From assembly GCA_035307765.1 (NCBI GenBank), contig DATGHU010000034.1, positions 315,417 to 379,416 on the forward strand: a stretch of DNA of 64,000 bases. The letters are read 5' to 3'. Position 1 is the stretch's first letter. The number at the start of each line of letters is the position of its first letter. Source of the DNA: a bacterium (GTDB lineage Bacteria > Sysuimicrobiota > Sysuimicrobiia > Sysuimicrobiales > Segetimicrobiaceae). This document shows, piece by piece, positions 16,343-24,975 of the stretch. The notes under the pieces were generated by a model. That model saw only the letters and a list, made by a program, of their open reading frames with translations. It was not told where the DNA came from and searched no databases. The translations under genes and the position numbers were made by a program.

Positions 16343-16800
16343 TCCTCCGGCCTGTTGAGGCCCAGGCGGGGAACGGTGTGGCTCGAGAGCCGGGAGATCA
16401 GTCCCCTTCCCCCCGAGCGGATCGTCCGCCTCGGGGTCGCGCACGTCCCGCAGGGGCGGCATCTGTTTCCGGACCTGTCGGTGCGCGAGAACCTGCTCCT
16501 CGGCGCCTACACCCGGGGGACCCGGGAGGCATTGCCGAGGATCTACACCGGATGCTCAACCTGTTCCCCCGTGGTGGCCGATCGGGTCTCGCTGCCGGCG
16601 AACCACCTCAGCGGCGGGGAGCAACTAATGGTCGCGCTTGAGCGCGTGCTAATGACGCACCCGCCGATCGGGTCCAGGCGCTGATGCACGCGATCGACCG
16701 CCTTCGAACCGCCGGGGCGAGCGTGCTCCTTGCTGGAGGACACGTCGCCACGCTCTTGGATGGTGTCAGGGTCCGGGAGGCGTACCTAGGCTGGGCGCGG
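16343..16800 (+). pseudogene. Relic of a LivF-type ABC transporter ATPase
   Basis: Family sequence can be read only by switching frames. One piece is GLLRPRRGTVW...LPPERIVRLGVAHVPQGR followed by LFPDLSVRENLLLGAYTRG. A frameshifted LHRMLNLFP comes next, then VVADRVSLPANHLSGGEQ. After a gap the C-terminal MHAIDRLRTAGASVLL and VREAYLGW remain. The Walker A half and the Walker B segment are gone. It belonged to a LivF-like protein with a canonical LSGGE signature, unlike the resident LivF at 10312. Confidence 0.8.
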
Positions 16801-16844
16801 GATCCTCCCTCAGGTCCAAATCGGGACTCGCGGGGTGGATCGGG

Positions 16845-17303
16845 TCACTCCGCCTCCACGATCACCTCGATCTCGACGGTGATGCCGCCGGGGAGCGAAC
16901 CCATCCCCACCGCCGAACGGGCGTGCCGGCCCTTCTCGCCGAACACCTCCACGAACAGATCCGAACAGCCGTTGATCACCTTCGGCTGGTCTCCGAACTC
17001 GGGGACGCCGTTCACCATCCCGAGGACCTTGACGATGCGCTTCACGCGATCGAGGCTGCCGAGCGTCTCCTTCAGCACGGCGATCTGCGTCAGTCCGACG
17101 GAGCGGGCATGTTTATATGCCTCCTCGGTCGACACGTCCCGGCCGACCTTACCCTTCGGGACCGAGCCGTCGGGATTATACGGGCCCTTGCCGGAGAGAA
17201 AGAGCAGATTTCCGACCCGGACGGCGTGCACGTAGGTGCCGGCGGGCTTCGGGACCGGCGGCAGCTCGATCTTCAACTCGGCGAGGCGGGCATCGATCGT
17301 CAT
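16845..17303 (-). CDS. RidA-family protein (long form)
   Basis: The start at 17303 follows GGGGGAG on the minus strand and gives 152 residues. The RidA/YjgF fold is indicated by the early strand 'LLFLSGKGPYNPDGSV', the helix with 'VSTEEAYKHARSVGLTQIAVLKETLGSLDRVKRIVKVLG', and the closing strand 'ITVEIEVIVEAE'. Classical RidA proteins hydrolyse reactive enamine/imine intermediates, using an Arg at the subunit interface; here the equivalent segment (HARSAVGMGSLPGG) also carries an Arg. It is transcribed divergently from an M24 peptidase, and a second RidA lies at 49957. Confidence 0.85.
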   Translation of the reverse strand: MTIDARLAELKIELPPVPKPAGTYVHAVRVGNLLFLSGKGPYNPDGSVPKGKVGRDVSTEEAYKHARSVGLTQIAVLKETLGSLDRVKRIVKVLGMVNGVPEFGDQPKVINGCSDLFVEVFGEKGRHARSAVGMGSLPGGITVEIEVIVEAE

Positions 17304-17456
17304 GCGGCTCCCCCTTGGTAACCAATGTGCGGCATCGGGGTGTTCGCCGGCGACCGGCGGCGCCCCCTTCCCGGTTGAAGGAACCATCCCGGGATCGCCC
17401 AACTGTACCAACGGCGCGCACGCCGCACCGTTACGCCGGTCGTCGGGAGGCCCCGA

Positions 17457-18644
17457 GTGCCGTTAACGCCACGCGACGAGCTCACGATCCGCATCGACCA
17501 ACTGCAGCGCCACCTGCAGTCTCAATCCCTGGATGCGGCCCTGATCGGCCAGAACATCGACCTCTATTACTTCACCGGCAGCATGCAGGGCGGCCTGCTC
17601 ATCGTGCCCGCCGCGGGCCGTGCCGTGTACGCCGTCCGCCGCGTCTTCGAGCGGGCGATCCAGGAGAGCCGCCTCGAGGAGATCGTCCGGTTCGAGAGCT
17701 TCCGCCAGCTTCCCGACCTCGTCCGGGGGGCGGCGGGGCGCACTCCCCGCCGGATGGGGCTCGAGCACGACGTGCTCCCGGTCGCGGTCAGGGACCGCAT
17801 CGTCGCAGGGTTCCCAGACACGACATGGGCCGACGTCTCCCCGGCCATCCGCACGATCCGCGCGGTGAAATCCCCGTACGAACTGGAGCGGCTGCGGGCG
17901 TCCGGTACACTCTCCGCGCAGATGATCGACGCCGCGGTCGGCGCGCTGCGGGAGGGCATGACCGAACTCGAATTCGCGGCCCGGGTCGAGGCCGCCGCCC
18001 GGATGAAGGGGCACCAGGGCATTGTGCGCATGCGGGGATGGAACCAAGAAGTATTTTTCGGCACGCTCTCCTCCGGAGAAGCCGCCGCGATGCAGAGTTT
18101 CCCCGACGTCCCGCTCGCCGGTCAGGGGCCGGGACCGGCGAGCCCGCTCGGCGCCGGCTGGCGCCGCATCGTGGCGGGCGACCCAATCATCGTGGATTAC
18201 GTGGCGGCGCTGGACGGGTACATCTGCGACCAGACCCGCACGCTGGTACTCGGGGCGCTGCCCGAAAAGTTTGCCCGCGCCCACGACGCTGCCCTGGCGA
18301 TCCTCGCGGACATCCAGGCTGCGATCCACCCGGGCGCAACCCCGCAGGACCTCTACCGGCGCGCGCTGGCGCGGGCCGACGCGCTTGGGTACGCGGAACA
18401 CTTCATGGGCCACGGCGCGCTGCGGGCGCGGTACATCGGCCATGGGGTCGGCCTGGAGCTGGACGAATGGCCGGTGCTCGCCGAAGGATGGACGCAGCCG
18501 CTCCAGCTCGGGCACGTGTTCTGCGTGGAGCCCAAGATCGTCTTCCCGGGCGAGGGCGCCGTCGGGATCGAGGACCAATTCGCGGTGACCCCGGACGGCG
18601 CCGAGCGGCTCACCCAGTCCGAGCAGCGCCTCTTCACGGTCTAG
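17457..18644 (+). CDS. M24 family Xaa-Pro-type metallopeptidase
   Basis: The start is a GTG. The 395-residue protein has the N-terminal creatinase-like domain (about 1-145) and the C-terminal pita-bread domain. The five metal ligands of M24 enzymes can all be placed: Asp in IVDYVAALDG, Asp in ICDQTRTL, His in YIGHGVGLELDE, Glu in VFCVEPKIV and Glu in GAVGIEDQFAV. It should cleave the bond before proline in dipeptides or related amides such as creatine-like substrates. It lies 153 nt from, and divergent to, a RidA gene. Confidence 0.92.
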   Translation: MPLTPRDELTIRIDQLQRHLQSQSLDAALIGQNIDLYYFTGSMQGGLLIVPAAGRAVYAVRRVFERAIQESRLEEIVRFESFRQLPDLVRGAAGRTPRRMGLEHDVLPVAVRDRIVAGFPDTTWADVSPAIRTIRAVKSPYELERLRASGTLSAQMIDAAVGALREGMTELEFAARVEAAARMKGHQGIVRMRGWNQEVFFGTLSSGEAAAMQSFPDVPLAGQGPGPASPLGAGWRRIVAGDPIIVDYVAALDGYICDQTRTLVLGALPEKFARAHDAALAILADIQAAIHPGATPQDLYRRALARADALGYAEHFMGHGALRARYIGHGVGLELDEWPVLAEGWTQPLQLGHVFCVEPKIVFPGEGAVGIEDQFAVTPDGAERLTQSEQRLFTV

Positions 18645-18667
18645 CCGCCGCCGCGCAGGAGGGACCC

Positions 18668-18893
18668 CGTGCGGTCGGTGAAGCGGAGATCGCCGTCCAC
18701 TGGAAAGAAGAGGGTACGAGCACCCTCCCCCAAGTTCATCGGGCAGGCCAACCTTGTCGACCCGGGGATCATGGAGCGGTTCAGTCTCGAGCGCTTCCCG
18801 GAATGCTTTCGCGAGTACGCGATGCGTTTCGCCGCACTCGCGCGCCGTGCCGGATTGCGTTCGCCAGGGGACCGACCGCGCCCCGCGGGGTGA
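18668..18893 (+). pseudogene. 5' relic of an acetyl-CoA synthetase-type gene
   Basis: One frame reads EIAVHWKEEG and, after a frameshift in a C-rich run, another reads PSPKFIGQANLVDPGI followed by MERFSLERFPECFREYA. This order resembles the N-terminus of AMP-forming acetate-CoA ligases (WKEE...PP-x-x-F-x-x-x-AN-x-x-DP). The rest of the gene is missing, and the sequence ends at the convergent permease gene. The identification is from memory of the family and should be treated as tentative. Confidence 0.5.
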
Positions 18894-19697
18894 TCAGCCG
18901 CCGCCCAAGTAAAGCGAATCGAGCCCCACCAGCCGCTGGGTCACCAGGACCACCACCAGGGCCATCGCGATGCTGATCGTCCCGGCCACCGCTGCGGTGG
19001 GATCGAACGAAAACCGCAGGTAGTCGAAGATCTCGATCGGCAGCGGCGTCGTCCCGACGCCGCTGAGGAACAGCGAGATGTTGAACTCGTCGTAGCTGGT
19101 GACGAAGGCAAAGATCGCCCCCGAGATGATCCCCCCCTTGATCAACGGCAGCGTCACCCGCCAGAAGGTGGTGGCGAGGCCCGCCCCCAGGTTCCGGGCC
19201 GCCTCCTCCAGCGTGCGGTCGAACCGCACGAGCACCGCACTCGTGATCAGGAAGACGTACGGGAGGCTGATCAGCGTGTGGCCGATGATCAACCCCAGCA
19301 GCCCGGTGCGGCTCCACCCCAGCGCGTAGAAGAAGATGAGCAGGGCGATCCCGGTGAGGATCCCGGGAACGGCCAGGGGGGAGATCACCAGCACGCGCAT
19401 CAGGTCCCGGAAGCGCCCCACCGACCGAGCCAGCCACAGGCTGGCCATCGTGCCCAGCACGGTGGCGACGACGGTGACGATCGCCGCCAGCTCCACGCTG
19501 AACGCGAGCGATCGGGTAAACGACCGGCTGTGGGCGAAAGCCGCGAACCATCGCAGCGAGATCCCATCCGGCGGGAAGCGGAGGTACGCGCCGGAGTTGA
19601 GCGCGGCGAGCACGACCACCACGATCGGCGCCAGCAGAAACGCGTAGATCAGCCCGACGGCGAGGAGCAGATACAGCCGCTCGCGCCGGATTACCAT
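18894..19697 (-). CDS. ABC transporter permease, PotC-like
   Basis: The 267-residue protein has six hydrophobic segments. Its cytoplasmic loop 'LEEAARNLGAGLATTFWRVTLPLIKGGIISG' (about residues 165-195) is the EAA motif that contacts the ATPase. It is the last gene of a four-gene polyamine/iron-type importer operon (binding protein, ATPase, PotB-like, PotC-like). The substrate cannot be told from the permease. Spacing to the upstream gene is 19 nt. Confidence 0.88.
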   Translation of the reverse strand: MVIRRERLYLLLAVGLIYAFLLAPIVVVVLAALNSGAYLRFPPDGISLRWFAAFAHSRSFTRSLAFSVELAAIVTVVATVLGTMASLWLARSVGRFRDLMRVLVISPLAVPGILTGIALLIFFYALGWSRTGLLGLIIGHTLISLPYVFLITSAVLVRFDRTLEEAARNLGAGLATTFWRVTLPLIKGGIISGAIFAFVTSYDEFNISLFLSGVGTTPLPIEIFDYLRFSFDPTAAVAGTISIAMALVVVLVTQRLVGLDSLYLGGG

Positions 19698-19716
19698 CGC
19701 CGGGGGCTGGGGGCCG

Positions 19717-20601
19717 TCATGTCACCGGCCGCGTCACCCGGCCGATCAGCCGGATGTAGCACCAGACGAGCAGCATCGTGATGACGAAGAAGAGGAGCGC
19801 AAATGCGCTGCCGCCGGGCCAGTTGAAGAGCTCGGTGATGGTGCGGACGACCAGGATGGGGACCGTGATCACGGTAAATCCGCCGAGCAGCGACGGGATG
19901 ACATAGGAACTAATCGCGAGCACGAAGACCAGGATCGTCCCGGCCGCCAGCCCGGGCAGGCTGAGCGGGAACGTCACCCGCCAAAACGTGCGCCAGGCAC
20001 CCGCGCCGAGCGAGCGTGCCTCCAGCTCGAGTTCGGGGTCGATCCCCTGGATCGATCCCGCCAGCGAGAGCACCATGAACGGGATGAACACGTGGACCAA
20101 GCCGATCAGGACGCCGGTCTGATTGTACATCAGCGGGGCCCGCCGCATCCCCACCGCGTGGAGCAGTTGGTTGATCAGGCCGGTGTCCTGCAGCAAGATC
20201 ATCCAGCCGTAGGTGCGGATCAGCACCCCGACGAGGAGCGGGGAAATCACCAGAATCATGAAGAGCCCCTTCATCCGGCGCGGCGTCCGGGCGAGATGGT
20301 AGGCCAGCGGATAGGCCAGCACTACGCTCAGCCCCGTGGTCACCACCCCCAACCAGAGGCTGCGCCAGACGACCTGCCAGGTAAACGGATCGTGCACGAT
20401 GTGGCCGTAGTTGGCGAGGGTGAACACGCGCAGGTAAGGTGCCTGATGGCTCGGCGTGAACACGCTGATCAGGAGCAGATTGAGGTAGGGGGCGACGAAG
20501 AACACCAGCATCAGCCCGAGCGCCGGGAGGATCAGCAGGGCCTGGCCCGAGATCCGGCCGCCCGGGGACGCTCCTGCCGGACCGGGCGCCGCAGCGGGCA
20601 T
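19717..20601 (-). CDS. ABC transporter permease, PotB-like
   Basis: The 294-residue protein begins with a Gly/Pro/Ala-rich cytoplasmic tail and has six predicted membrane segments. The EAA loop reads 'LELEARSLGAGAWRTFWRVTFPLSLPGLAAG' near residues 205-235. It pairs with the PotC-like protein. It starts 3 nt after the ATPase gene. Confidence 0.88.
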   Translation of the reverse strand: MPAAAPGPAGASPGGRISGQALLILPALGLMLVFFVAPYLNLLLISVFTPSHQAPYLRVFTLANYGHIVHDPFTWQVVWRSLWLGVVTTGLSVVLAYPLAYHLARTPRRMKGLFMILVISPLLVGVLIRTYGWMILLQDTGLINQLLHAVGMRRAPLMYNQTGVLIGLVHVFIPFMVLSLAGSIQGIDPELELEARSLGAGAWRTFWRVTFPLSLPGLAAGTILVFVLAISSYVIPSLLGGFTVITVPILVVRTITELFNWPGGSAFALLFFVITMLLVWCYIRLIGRVTRPVT

Positions 20602-20604
20602 CGC

Positions 20605-21687
20605 CTACCCCCGCCCCCCGGGGAGGGTCCACCCGGAAGACGCATCGAAGGCCACGGTGACCTCATCGGCCATTTGGTGCACGGCATGGACGCCACCCTG
20701 CACGCGGAGCAAGGTCCCCGCGCCGACGTCCACGCGGTAGTCGAAGAAGCTGCCCAGGAAGATGCGCTCGCGGATGATCCCCCGGAGGCGGTTGACGCCG
20801 TCGCCCGCCACCGCCGCCTCCCGCCGGCCGAGCTCGATGTTCTCGGGCCGGATGCTCAGCACCGCCTCCATGCCGCCGCCGAGGTCCTCCGGCCCCCGCG
20901 CCCGCAGCCGGCCGATGCTCGTCTCCAGCACGACGTCGTCGCCCGCGCGCGCCGCCACCCGCCCCGGGATCAGGTTGGTCAGCCCGATGAAGGACGCCAC
21001 CCGAGCCGTGCGCGGACGTCGGTAGACGATCTCCGGCGCGTCAAACTGCTGGAGGACCCCGTCCATCAGCACCGCGACGCGGTCCGCCAGCACCAGCGCC
21101 TCCGACTGATCGTGCGTCACGTACAGGGTGGTGATGTGAAATTCTCGCTGAAGAGATCTGATGTAGAAACGCATTTCCTCGCGCAGCTTGGCATCCAGAT
21201 TGGCCAAGGGCTCGTCCAGCAGCAGGACGCTGGGGTTGATCACGAGGGCGCGGGCCAGGGCGGTGCGCTGCTGCTGGCCCCCGGACAGCTGACGCGGGTA
21301 GCGCTTCCCCAGGCCCCCCAGACCGACCTTGTCGAGGATCTCCGCGACCATGCGGTCGATGTCGGCACGCCGGACGCCCTGCATCTCCAGGCCGAAGGCG
21401 ATGTTCTGGTGGACCGTCAGGTGTGGAAAGAGGGCGTAGTTCTGAAACACCATCCCGCAGCTGCGCTTCTCGGGAGGGGCTTCGGTGACGTCCCGATCGC
21501 CCAGGAGGACCCGCCCGTGGGAGGGCGTCTCAAACCCGGCGATCATCCGAAGCGTGGTGGTCTTCCCGCAACCCGACGGGCCGAGCAGGGCCACCAGCTC
21601 GCCGGAGGCGAACGTCAGCGTCAGTTCATTGACGGCCACAACATTGCCAAAGCGCTTGGTGAGCCCTCGAAGACTGATCTCCGCCAT
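20605..21687 (-). CDS. ABC transporter ATPase, PotA-like
   Basis: The 360-residue ATPase has every standard motif: Walker A GPSGCGKTT, Q-loop in MVFQNYALFPHL, signature LSGGQQQR, Walker B VLLLDEP, and H-loop in YVTHDQSEAL. A C-terminal TOBE-type regulatory domain occupies about residues 240-360. It energises the PotB/PotC-like permeases. This is the only fully canonical transporter ATPase gene in the window. Confidence 0.92.
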   Translation of the reverse strand: MAEISLRGLTKRFGNVVAVNELTLTFASGELVALLGPSGCGKTTTLRMIAGFETPSHGRVLLGDRDVTEAPPEKRSCGMVFQNYALFPHLTVHQNIAFGLEMQGVRRADIDRMVAEILDKVGLGGLGKRYPRQLSGGQQQRTALARALVINPSVLLLDEPLANLDAKLREEMRFYIRSLQREFHITTLYVTHDQSEALVLADRVAVLMDGVLQQFDAPEIVYRRPRTARVASFIGLTNLIPGRVAARAGDDVVLETSIGRLRARGPEDLGGGMEAVLSIRPENIELGRREAAVAGDGVNRLRGIIRERIFLGSFFDYRVDVGAGTLLRVQGGVHAVHQMADEVTVAFDASSGWTLPGGRG

Positions 21688-21705
21688 GCCGGCTGAGCCG
21701 GATCG

Positions 21706-22863
21706 CTAGCAGTGCCCGCCGACCTGGTGGTTCCAGGCGTCCGCCATCCCCTCCCGTGCCCCCGAACTGTTCAGCCACACGTAGTCCCAACGCGGGATCT
21801 TGCCGAGCTGGGCCGGCGTCACCGGGATCAGCTTGGCCGCGTCGGGGCTGATGTTCACCTGCGTGTTGGCCGGGGTCCAGTAGAACTTCTCCGCCCACTT
21901 CTTCTGCACGGGCGCGCTGAGCCAGTAGTTGATGAAGGCGTAGCCGAGCTCCTTCACCTTGCTCCCCGCGCAGACGTTCATGTCCTGCTCGAACATCCCG
22001 CAGTAGCCTTCCTTGGGCAGGACCCAGGCCACGGGTAGCCCCTTCGCCTTTAAGAAGGACCAATCGGGCGCATCGATCAGGCCGACGGACGTTTCGCCCT
22101 GGGTCAACATCGTCTGCTCTGTGCCGCTGAAGTCAACCTGCCGGGCCGCGCAGAGGTGCTTGGCGATCCAGTCGATCGCCGGCTTCCAGTTCTTGTAGCT
22201 GCCGGTCAACACCTGAGCCATCTTCATCACGTGCTGGGGCTCACCGGAGTTCCCGATGTTGAAGATCGTCGTTTTGGTTCCGTACTTGCCGAGGTCGAAC
22301 CACGAGGTTGGTGCATCCTGCACCATGTCGGTCCGGTACGTGATCCCCAGCGCCCCGACCAGGCCCAACACTCCCACGTCGTTCGGTTGGCGCAGCGCTT
22401 TGGGGACGAACTTCAGGTTGGGCACCTGGTCCGGCGGCAGCGGGGCGAAATACCCTTCCGCCCGCAACTGCGCCAGGTAGGTCTCGTTCGTGACAAACAC
22501 GTCGTACGGGGGGCGGTCCTTGCCGGCCGCCTGCATCTTCGCAAACCAGTCCTTGGCGAGCCCAATCGCCAGTTCGACCTTGGCCCCCGTCTCCGCCTCG
22601 AACTGCGGGATGTGCTCGTTCAACATGAAATCCTGCCACGTCCCCCCGTAGCTGGTGACGACGAGCGTTTGTCCCTTGAAACTCTGGGCCGCGGCCGCAG
22701 CGGGCGTCGGGCTCAGGGCGCGGACCGCCGCGGACGCCGCCGGCACGCTCAGGCCGAGCAGGGCCAACCGACCGATCGCGGCACGGCGGCTGAGCCGTCC
22801 GCGCTTCGCCGAGGCGACGAGCCTCTCCACCGCGGGATCCCGGACCAGTTCATGCGCGTTCAT
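21706..22863 (-). CDS. Extracellular substrate-binding protein, PotD-like, Tat-type signal
   Basis: The 385-residue protein has an unusually long N-terminus with a twin-arginine-like GRLSRRAAIGRLALLGL (about residues 22-38), then an Ala-rich cleavage region near residue 59. The mature domain begins GQTLVVTSYGGTWQDFMLNEHIPQFEAETGAKVE, as in polyamine/iron(III)-type binding proteins, and includes three or more cysteines in its second half. It is the first gene of the operon with the PotA/B/C-like proteins. Spermidine/putrescine, an organic acid or an iron complex are all possible ligands. Confidence 0.88.
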   Translation of the reverse strand: MNAHELVRDPAVERLVASAKRGRLSRRAAIGRLALLGLSVPAASAAVRALSPTPAAAAAQSFKGQTLVVTSYGGTWQDFMLNEHIPQFEAETGAKVELAIGLAKDWFAKMQAAGKDRPPYDVFVTNETYLAQLRAEGYFAPLPPDQVPNLKFVPKALRQPNDVGVLGLVGALGITYRTDMVQDAPTSWFDLGKYGTKTTIFNIGNSGEPQHVMKMAQVLTGSYKNWKPAIDWIAKHLCAARQVDFSGTEQTMLTQGETSVGLIDAPDWSFLKAKGLPVAWVLPKEGYCGMFEQDMNVCAGSKVKELGYAFINYWLSAPVQKKWAEKFYWTPANTQVNISPDAAKLIPVTPAQLGKIPRWDYVWLNSSGAREGMADAWNHQVGGHC

Positions 22864-23004
22864 CGTTGCGCCCCCTCGGAGTGCCTCGATTCCCCCCGCA
22901 CCGCGCGGACCAAGCCGGCCGGCGGGGCGATGCGGTCGTTGGCGACGGTAACTTTGGCCCGCGGGGGGGATTTTCCTTCAGGACAGGCGGCGGACGAGGG
23001 ACCG

Positions 23005-23475
23005 TCAGCGCCGCAGCGCGGCGAAGAACCCGCGGAGCAGCGCGCCGCACTCCGCCTCACGCACGCCCCCGAACACTTCCACGGCATGGTTGAACCGGGA
23101 ATCGCGCAAGAGGTCAACGACGCTGCCGGCTCCCCCGGCCTTCGGATCGGGGGCGCCGTAGACGAGGCGAGGCAGTCGGGCCTGCACGAGCGCCCCGGCG
23201 CACATCACGCAGGGCTCGAGTGTGACGTACAGCGTGCACCCCAGCAATCGCCATCCGCCTAGGATCTTCGCGGCCTGGCGCACGGCGTTGAGTTCGGCAT
23301 GTGCGGTGGGATCCCGCAGTACCTCGCGGCGGTTGCGGCCGCGGGCGATCACCCGCCCTTCCCGCACGACGACCGCTCCGATCGGAACATCGCTGAGGCG
23401 CGCGGCGGCCTCGGCCTCGGTGAGGGCCTCGCCCATGAACGCCAGATCGGCGGAGCTTGGAGGCGAGGGAGTCAC
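23005..23475 (-). CDS. tadA: tRNA-specific adenosine deaminase
   Basis: The 156-residue protein deaminates the wobble adenosine of tRNA-Arg(ACG) to inosine. The zinc site HAE (H59, E61) and PC-x-x-C (C89, C92) is intact, and the flanking motif 'DPTAHAELNAVRQAA' fits TadA rather than cytidine deaminase. The start is a GTG whose G-T-G-A overlaps the stop of the upstream gene by 4 nt. Guanine deaminase-like relatives exist, but size and motifs favour TadA. Confidence 0.9.
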   Translation of the reverse strand: MTPSPPSSADLAFMGEALTEAEAAARLSDVPIGAVVVREGRVIARGRNRREVLRDPTAHAELNAVRQAAKILGGWRLLGCTLYVTLEPCVMCAGALVQARLPRLVYGAPDPKAGGAGSVVDLLRDSRFNHAVEVFGGVREAECGALLRGFFAALRR

Positions 23476-24092
23476 TCGCTTGGGGGCATGGGGGCGCCTT
23501 CGGCGGGGAGATGCAGGGTCTGCAGCGCGTTGAGGATCCCCGCCGCCGTTCCGGCGATCTTGCGGGGACGGTCGCCGTCGACGAGCTCATCCTCTTTGAG
23601 CATGATGCTGGACTGCACCCGGGCGCTGTACACCGGAGGGGCGTCTTCGGTCGAGAAGTGCTGCTGAAGGCTGATGCTCGGCACTCCGGGATCGTCCGAC
23701 GCGGGCACGATCGCGCGGCGCAGCGCCACGACGTCGGGGGGGACGAGGAGGCGGTCCATCATGATTTCCATCACCAGCTCGCCGAAGACTTGAACTTCTT
23801 CATGCACCGTCTTGGAGAACTCTACCCCCTCATCGTACTCGGCGATGTGCCGGCCGAACGACAACGCGTCGACGAGGAACCGCAGCTCCGCCCACGGCCA
23901 GGCGAAGGTCCGGGGAGTGTCGACCGACGGCTCGCTCTCAAGATGCACGACGTAGCGATACTCACGACTCATGTGGTCCACGTCGACCAGGAAGGCGTAC
24001 CCGGAGACGATCAGGTGGTGATCCTCCAACGCCTCGGTCAAACGCCCGGCAAACTCGTGGAACGGATCGTGGTAATCAAGCCTGCCGGACAT
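23472..24092 (-). CDS. Conserved-looking protein of unknown function (206 aa)
   Basis: I do not recognise the family. The protein is acidic, without signal peptide or membrane segments. The first 75 residues look like alternating strands ('HHLIVSGYAFLVDVDH', 'YRYVVHLESEP'). The middle (about 90-145) contains a helix and 'ELVMEIMMDRLLVPPDVVALRRA'. The last 40 residues are low in structure. It sits between an HpaI-type aldolase gene (3 nt upstream) and tadA (4-nt overlap), so it is co-translated with both, but this does not reveal a role. Confidence 0.75.
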   Translation of the reverse strand: MSGRLDYHDPFHEFAGRLTEALEDHHLIVSGYAFLVDVDHMSREYRYVVHLESEPSVDTPRTFAWPWAELRFLVDALSFGRHIAEYDEGVEFSKTVHEEVQVFGELVMEIMMDRLLVPPDVVALRRAIVPASDDPGVPSISLQQHFSTEDAPPVYSARVQSSIMLKEDELVDGDRPRKIAGTAAGILNALQTLHLPAEGAPMPPSE

Positions 24093-24095
24093 GGG

Positions 24096-24899
24096 TTACC
24101 TGGGGTGAGCGGGAGTGGGCGACGCGGCTCCGCTCGCGGCTTCGCGCATGCCGTGCACTTGGCCCTGGCAAGCCCGCAGGAGCACCCGCGGCAGGCTGTC
24201 AACGAACACGGTCACCCCCAACGTCCGGTAGGTCCGCACATCCTCCGGGGTCAGCGCTAGAATGCCGACCGGGACCCCCGCGGCGCGGCCGGCCCCGATG
24301 ATGCGCCGGATCGCCGCCTGGATGTCGGGGTGTGTCGGGGTCCCCGGATGCCCCAGGCTTTGCGAGAGATCCGAGGGGCCGATGAACAGCACGTCGACGC
24401 CCGGCACCCGCGCGATCGCCTCCACGGCCTCGAAGCCGCGCCGGGTCTCGATCTGGAGCACGCTGATCGTGGTCGCGTTGCTGTTGGCAATATGGTCCGA
24501 CATCGAAACCTTTCCCCACAACGCCGCCGCAGTCGCACCGGCCAACGACCGCGTCCCAGCCGGAGCGTACTTGGTCGCGGTCACGACCGCCGCGGCCTGC
24601 TCGGGGGTATCGACCTGGGGAACCATCACCCCCACGCAGCCGACGTCGAGGGCCCGCAGGATCGTCTTCGGGTGACCCTCCGGGACGCGAGCCAGCGGGA
24701 CGACGTTCACCGCGCGGCAGGCGCGCACCAATCCCCCCAGGACATCGACCGTGACCGGCCCGTGCTCCATGTCCAGCAGGAGAAAATCATAGCCGGCGAG
24801 TCCGGCGACTTCCGCGACCTCCGGCGACGGCAGGGGCAGAATGGTGCCGAGCACCGTCTCCCCGCCATGGACCCGCTCCTTGAATGAGTTCGTGGTCAT
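24096..24899 (-). CDS. HpcH/HpaI family aldolase
   Basis: The start is placed at the ATG at 24899, which has GGGAG 7 nt upstream, rather than 14 codons earlier, giving 267 residues. Class II pyruvate aldolase motifs are present: 'FLLLDMEHGPV' (around residue 37), 'VPLARVPE' with the substrate-binding Arg, 'GVMVPQVDT', 'LQIETRRG' with the metal-binding Glu, and 'FIGPSDLSQSLG' with the metal-binding Asp. It cleaves or forms 4-hydroxy-2-oxo acids with pyruvate as a product. The precise aldehyde partner is unknown. Confidence 0.9.
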   Translation of the reverse strand: MTTNSFKERVHGGETVLGTILPLPSPEVAEVAGLAGYDFLLLDMEHGPVTVDVLGGLVRACRAVNVVPLARVPEGHPKTILRALDVGCVGVMVPQVDTPEQAAAVVTATKYAPAGTRSLAGATAAALWGKVSMSDHIANSNATTISVLQIETRRGFEAVEAIARVPGVDVLFIGPSDLSQSLGHPGTPTHPDIQAAIRRIIGAGRAAGVPVGILALTPEDVRTYRTLGVTVFVDSLPRVLLRACQGQVHGMREAASGAASPTPAHPR

Positions 24900-24975
24900 C
24901 GCACGCTCCCATATGTCGAGCACCGCCCGGAAGAGTTCCATCCGGGTTGGTGAAATTCCCTTGTCACAGGTGGGT

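Noticed and set aside
18669-18893. An independent small gene after the M24 peptidase
   Set aside because: Family-like fragments in two frames and no good ribosome binding site point to a relic.
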